Assembly (NCBI GenBank): GCA_025266875.1
Contig: JALLLT010000055.1
Location: 202,032 to 266,031 of the forward strand
Length of the DNA stretch: 64,000 nucleotides
Source of the DNA: Fennellomyces sp. T-0311
Lineage: Eukaryota > Mucoromycota > Mucoromycetes > Mucorales > Lichtheimiaceae
Direction: 5' to 3'
The translations under genes and the position numbers were made by a program. The notes under the pieces were generated by a model that did no database searches, was not told the DNA's origin, and saw only the letters and a list, made by a program, of their open reading frames with translations. This document shows positions 60,424-64,000 of this stretch, one piece after another. The first letter of the stretch is position 1, and each line of letters opens with the position of its first letter.

Positions 60424-61647
60424 ATGGCTAGGCTAAAAAAATTAATGCAACCAATGATGAAACCGAAGAACTTACTGATGCTGTTATAGAAGCGCTTAAT
60501 AGAGTGGTATGAATATGTCTCTTAGCAAATATATCACTAAGCAAAAGTATGGTGTACTCTAATTTTGTTTTTTAATATTTATAAGGGTTCTAAAGTTTCT
60601 ACGCCCAAGAAAGTGTGTAAAGTGATGGTGGATTGGCTATCAGTTATCAAAAACTTTGGGATGTACTCGGGTGCAGGCAATGCGAGACCACCAGGGTTGA
60701 CCAAGAGAATGAGAAAGATAGCTGCGTTCGGTGAAATGAGCAAGGCAATCAAAGAGGCAACTGGTGTTGACTGGGATGCTCAAAGGACGAAAAGCTGCTT
60801 TGAACGCTACAAAAAGCAATACACTGCTGCGCGTAACTTGCTGAATAGTTCTGGATTTGGAAGAGAGGTTACCGATGAAGAACTTAAGAAAGACATTCAT
60901 ACTATTATCGACAAGATGAATGCTTTATGCTACTACTATTACGAGATGGATGCTATCTTTGGTGATAGGGAGAACATCAACCCAAGCACTGTCCTCCATG
61001 CTGGTGTGCCCAGAACTTCCACTATGCATGCTGCTACACTTGCTTCAGCGTCAGCAAATGCATCAGCAACGACAGTGACAGTAGCCGACACTGAAGCAGC
61101 TTCTATGAATGATCAGCCAGCTTTCTTCATTGCTTTGGAACAACACGATATCGACGAGCCACAGTTTGAAAGCTACGAGTTACTGTCTGATAGCTACGAG
61201 CAACCGAAAGATAGCTACGAGCAACATGAAGATAGCTACGAACAATATGAAGAAGTAACCCAAGAAAACATTGAGGAGGTAATCGACTGGTACTTAGAGC
61301 AATACCCAGCACCAACTCCAGCACCAATACCAGAGGAAAGTAGTGCAGGAGACACAGAAGAAAGCTTGGATGGGGAAGAGGATGAAGGTGATGATGAAGA
61401 TAATGTATCTACTGGTAAAAACTTCACTGCCGTTTATGCAGCTCATCAGGTGAAGAGGCGCAAATCAGACTATGCCATGGAAAAGGATCGCATTAAGCTT
61501 GAGCGCCACAAACTTGATGTAAAGAAGAAACTTATATTAGAGAAAAGACGCGCATCAAAAGTCGAGCATTGCATTCAGTTGCTGAAGCTTGGAATGGCTA
61601 AGGATGAAGCGAAAGAAATAATTGAAGACATGTATGATAGTCCTTGA
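60424..61647 (+). CDS. Harbinger C Myb/SANT-like protein, with a possible start-proximal frameshift
   Basis: The main exon 60586-61647 is open for 353 codons. It includes a Myb/SANT-like region (VDWDAQRTKSCFERYKKQYT, GREVTDEELKKDIHTII) and then a repeat of Asp-Ser-Tyr-Glu-Gln units at about 61165-61245. An acidic stretch and a basic coiled coil (KDRIKLERHKLDVKKK) end it. Upstream, intron 60507-60585 joins in phase to a coding exon reading NATNDETEELTDAVIEALNR. The ATG at 60424 (Met-Ala-Arg-Leu-Lys-Lys) reaches that exon only if one A is added to a seven-A run at 60435-60441; otherwise an unseen first exon is needed. Confidence 0.7.
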
Positions 61648-61705
61648 TACTTTCAACTAAATAAAAAGCTTTATTGGCTAGATACAAACTTTACTACAAT
61701 GTTTT

Positions 61706-62892
61706 TTAAGCGTTCACGTTTCCTTCTGCATCTGACAAAGGTAATGATGTACTATGTTCATTCCTTTCATTCTCTTTTTCAGTATCCAGATCCCATTCAT
61801 CATTTCGCCGCAAGAGATAGTTATGAAGAATGCATGTCGCAACAATGATTCTGTTCAACTTACCTATCTCTGCCTTGTCTCTCAACTGCAAAGGGACGTG
61901 CTTTAGAAAGCGCCATCTTCCTTTCAGTATGCCAATGGCATTTTCGACTGCCACTCGAGCTGATGCATGTTGGAAGTTAAATACTTCATTGTCCTTGTTT
62001 GACTTGACTGCTAGGCTACGGTATGGTGTCATAAGACGCGCGGTAAGCCCATATCCTGCGCCACCAATCAAGTACTCGTTTTCAGAAAAATAATTGTCAG
62101 GATATAATCCTGGAAGAGAGTGCTGACTGAACACACTGACGTCGCTCATAGATCCTGGGCATCCGCAACAGATATTTCTTATCAGGCGCTTGTCGTCACA
62201 AATGACTTGAATGTTCATAGCGTACTGCGATTTGCGATTGAAGTAAACTTCGCCTTGTTGGGTTGGTCGTTGCGAAACGTTAATGTGGATACCATCCACA
62301 AAACCAACACACGACGGAAAACCAGCTTTGCGTTCTATGCGCGCAGAAATTGTCTTGCGATCTTGAGCATTGGGCCAAGATAAATATTCAGACACCATCA
62401 CCTTGTTGATGACTTCAATTACGCGATAGAAGCATTTGCTTACAAAACCCACTGACACACCCCAGTCTATAGAGAGTTTTGCTATCGAGTTTCCACTGCC
62501 GTCATGTGCGAGTCTTTGCAGCGTGATAGCCAACTATATCTGGACATCTACCTGGGCAACTTTTTTTGGATTCTTGTGAAAACCCAAATCAGTCTCGATA
62601 AGCTTGAGAAGATTCTCAAACGATGACTTATTCATCCGAACTAATTGCTTAAACTGCTTTGGGGGCCATTTCGTAAAGAAGTCTCTTTGTTCTTGCAACT
62701 TGGGAACATGGCCGCGAGGATTAAGGTACCGGTAGCTGCTGATTCCAACATAAAGGTCCAGTAGTTCGTCGCAGTCTTTTTCTTCTTGGTACACTTCTTC
62801 TTCATCTTCACAAAGCAGTTGGTGCTGACAACTTTTTTGATGAGCTTGTTGATTCCACGTAAAGTTCTTCGTCGTTTACTGATTTTTGGCAT
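61706..62892 (-). pseudogene. Harbinger C transposase (DDE_Tnp_4), interrupted
   Basis: The catalytic part 61706-62533 is open: FVDGIHINVSQRP (first Asp), CPGSMSDVSVFSQH (second), VAVENAIGILKGRWRF (Glu), then CILHNYL. The upstream part (FKQLVRMNKSSFENLLKLIE, then NPKKVAQVDVQI) is in the same frame but separated by a TAG at 62531-62533. The start ATG at 62892 (MPKISKRRRTLRG) lies in another frame, so a small indel near 62800 is also likely. All three catalytic acids remain. Confidence 0.85.
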
Positions 62893-63036
62893 TGTGGGGT
62901 GTAAAGTAACGGCGACGCGTCTAACGCGTAACAGCTGATATCAAAAAGTTTATCCATAGTCCGTGACTTCGCTTTTAAAAGTGCACAAAAGCACTTTTAT
63001 TTTTTGGTAAATTTTGAAACTGTGGAACCCCCTATT

Positions 63037-63592
63037 GAATATTAAAAAGTACCAGTTGTGGTAGCTGTTTCACTTTCATAGCATAAAACACCCAAAAGTA
63101 CACACAGATATAATTTACAGTATTATGGTTATGAAAGAAATCCTTTGAAGATGATAGATCCTGCCGGAATAGGCACTATTCAGAGGAGAGGTTACTAGAC
63201 AGTACCTCAAGATTTATCATGGAAGAAAGCAATTGAATGGGGTTTATATGCGGCATTATGTATAGTGGAAGAGATGTAAGCAAAAAAAAAAAAATTGGCA
63301 ACTACTGTGAGAGTATGTACTATGCACATATATTTTGGGCTGGGTTGAAGCTCCTGGGGGGGGGCAGTAGAGATGCCGCGCCAATGATCTTAAGACTTAA
63401 CGCGGAGAAGAAGATACTATAAGATCAAAGGAAACGGTGAGATCTGCCCAATGAATTCCATAGCTAATGCATATTAGTGTAACCAAAAATCTTTTCAGGA
63501 TGTCTGTGATACAAAAATTAAAAGACGCCAACTTCCATGTTGAAAAAAGTTTTGACATTTTTCTTTACCTTTATCTAAACTTTATCCTCATC
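63037..63592. other. No supported gene
   Basis: Contains a run of A (63281-63292) and a run of G (63356-63364). No recognisable coding sequence. Confidence 0.5.
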
Positions 63593-64000
63593 ATGAGAAG
63601 AACTAAAGGAAGCATTAATAAGCCCAAAAAATTACACAAAGACCAAGCAACCATTCACTGTTATACTACTGGACAATTACCATCAGCAGTGCCAGTTGAA
63701 GAAAGGAGAGAGTCAATCATTCGCAGCACTAAAGCTACTCTTCCTTACAACAGCAAAAACTCCACCAGTAGAAGTGTATACGATAAGGTTAATGGCGAGG
63801 TATACACTGAAATTGCAAATAAAAGTTTCATTTTTGACGCATAACACTATAGAGGAATTGTACTTCCGCCGATGCTTCACCTGAGAATGATCATATCACT
63901 TTGGAAGTTCTTATGCGTGAGGTAGAAGGGGATACACGATCAAACGCGGATGAAACAACAATAGTTGATGATGATCCTATGTTTCGTGTTGACGAGCCAA
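63593..64000 (+). CDS. Partial gene running off the right edge, function unknown
   Basis: The first exon 63593-63799 (69 codons, MRRTKGSINKPKK start, basic) has a GAG|GTATAC donor. A 53-bp intron ends TATAG at 63852. The second exon stays in frame to the window end and is acidic (LEVLMREVEGDTRSN, IVDDDPMF). A basic then acidic N-terminus is common in the large transposases of this region, but no domain is visible yet. Confidence 0.45.

Larger units (their letters stand above)
60205..63033. mobile_element. PIF/Harbinger element C, 2829 bp
   Basis: Termini AGGGGGTTTCACAGTTGCAAATTT and, inverted, AGGGGGTTCCACAGTTTC, flanked by ATT at 60202-60204 and 63034-63036. Subterminal AAAAGCGCTTTT motifs are repeated near both ends. 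It encodes a Myb/SANT-like gene (+) and a transposase (-) that converge. Gene order is mirrored relative to elements A and B. Confidence 0.9.

Overview
The window looks like nuclear DNA of an early-diverging fungus, most likely Mucoromycota. The host genes carry many short spliceosomal introns (about 49-85 bp, GT-AG with one apparent GC-AG). The proteins are conserved eukaryotic ones: a MARCHF5-like E3 ligase, INO80, the glutamate-cysteine ligase modifier subunit, a 192-residue Rac and isocitrate lyase. The transposon mixture (PIF/Harbinger, MULE, CACTA, Crypton, hAT, pogo/Tigger, Ty3/gypsy, LINE) also fits. The phylum is an inference; no rRNA or tRNA was seen.

The window has two compartments. 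From 1 to about 20.3 kb lies a gene-dense part: a MARCHF5-like ligase (+, 2676-3763), INO80 (-, 4018-9925, 19 exons), GCLM (+, 11409-12488), rac1 (-, 12726-13843) and isocitrate lyase (+, 18460-20289). Decayed LINE and MULE pieces sit between the last two. From 20.5 kb to the end almost everything is transposable-element DNA.

The most informative stretch is 23.9-37.3 kb, which can be read as nested insertions from target-site duplications. A decayed CACTA/Tnp2-type transposase gene on the minus strand was hit by a solo LTR (TSD TAAAC) and by Harbinger element B (TSD TTA). The solo LTR was then split by an intact-looking 3.8-kb Crypton. An uninterrupted 370-bp copy of the same LTR at 44185-44554 shows that the two halves (233 + 139 bp) overlap by only 2 bp, which fixes the Crypton ends at 26320 and 30125. 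Harbinger B received Harbinger A (30430-33453) 116 bp from its left end. Both Harbingers and the Crypton have open, spliceable genes.

From 37.3 to 44.6 kb follow a 3'-truncated LINE, a MULE transposase that runs into a ubiquitin-specific-protease-like cysteine peptidase domain, and LTRs of two families. From 45 to 59.5 kb lie fragments of pogo/Tigger and other transposases, a decayed DDE endonuclease gene and a SWIM-domain MULE. That MULE is interrupted by a 3.6-kb hAT (TSD ATCATAAT). A 748-bp internal-deletion copy of the hAT (TSD GTATGCAC) lies nearby. At 60.2-63.0 kb is a third Harbinger (C, TSD ATT), damaged by a stop codon and small frameshifts. A partial gene runs off the right edge.

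Each Harbinger encodes a DDE transposase plus an opposed accessory gene, a Myb/SANT-like protein in B and C and a basic, coiled-coil protein in A, as is usual for PIF/Harbinger. In the older elements nearly all in-frame stops are TGA or TAG, as expected from transition-driven decay.
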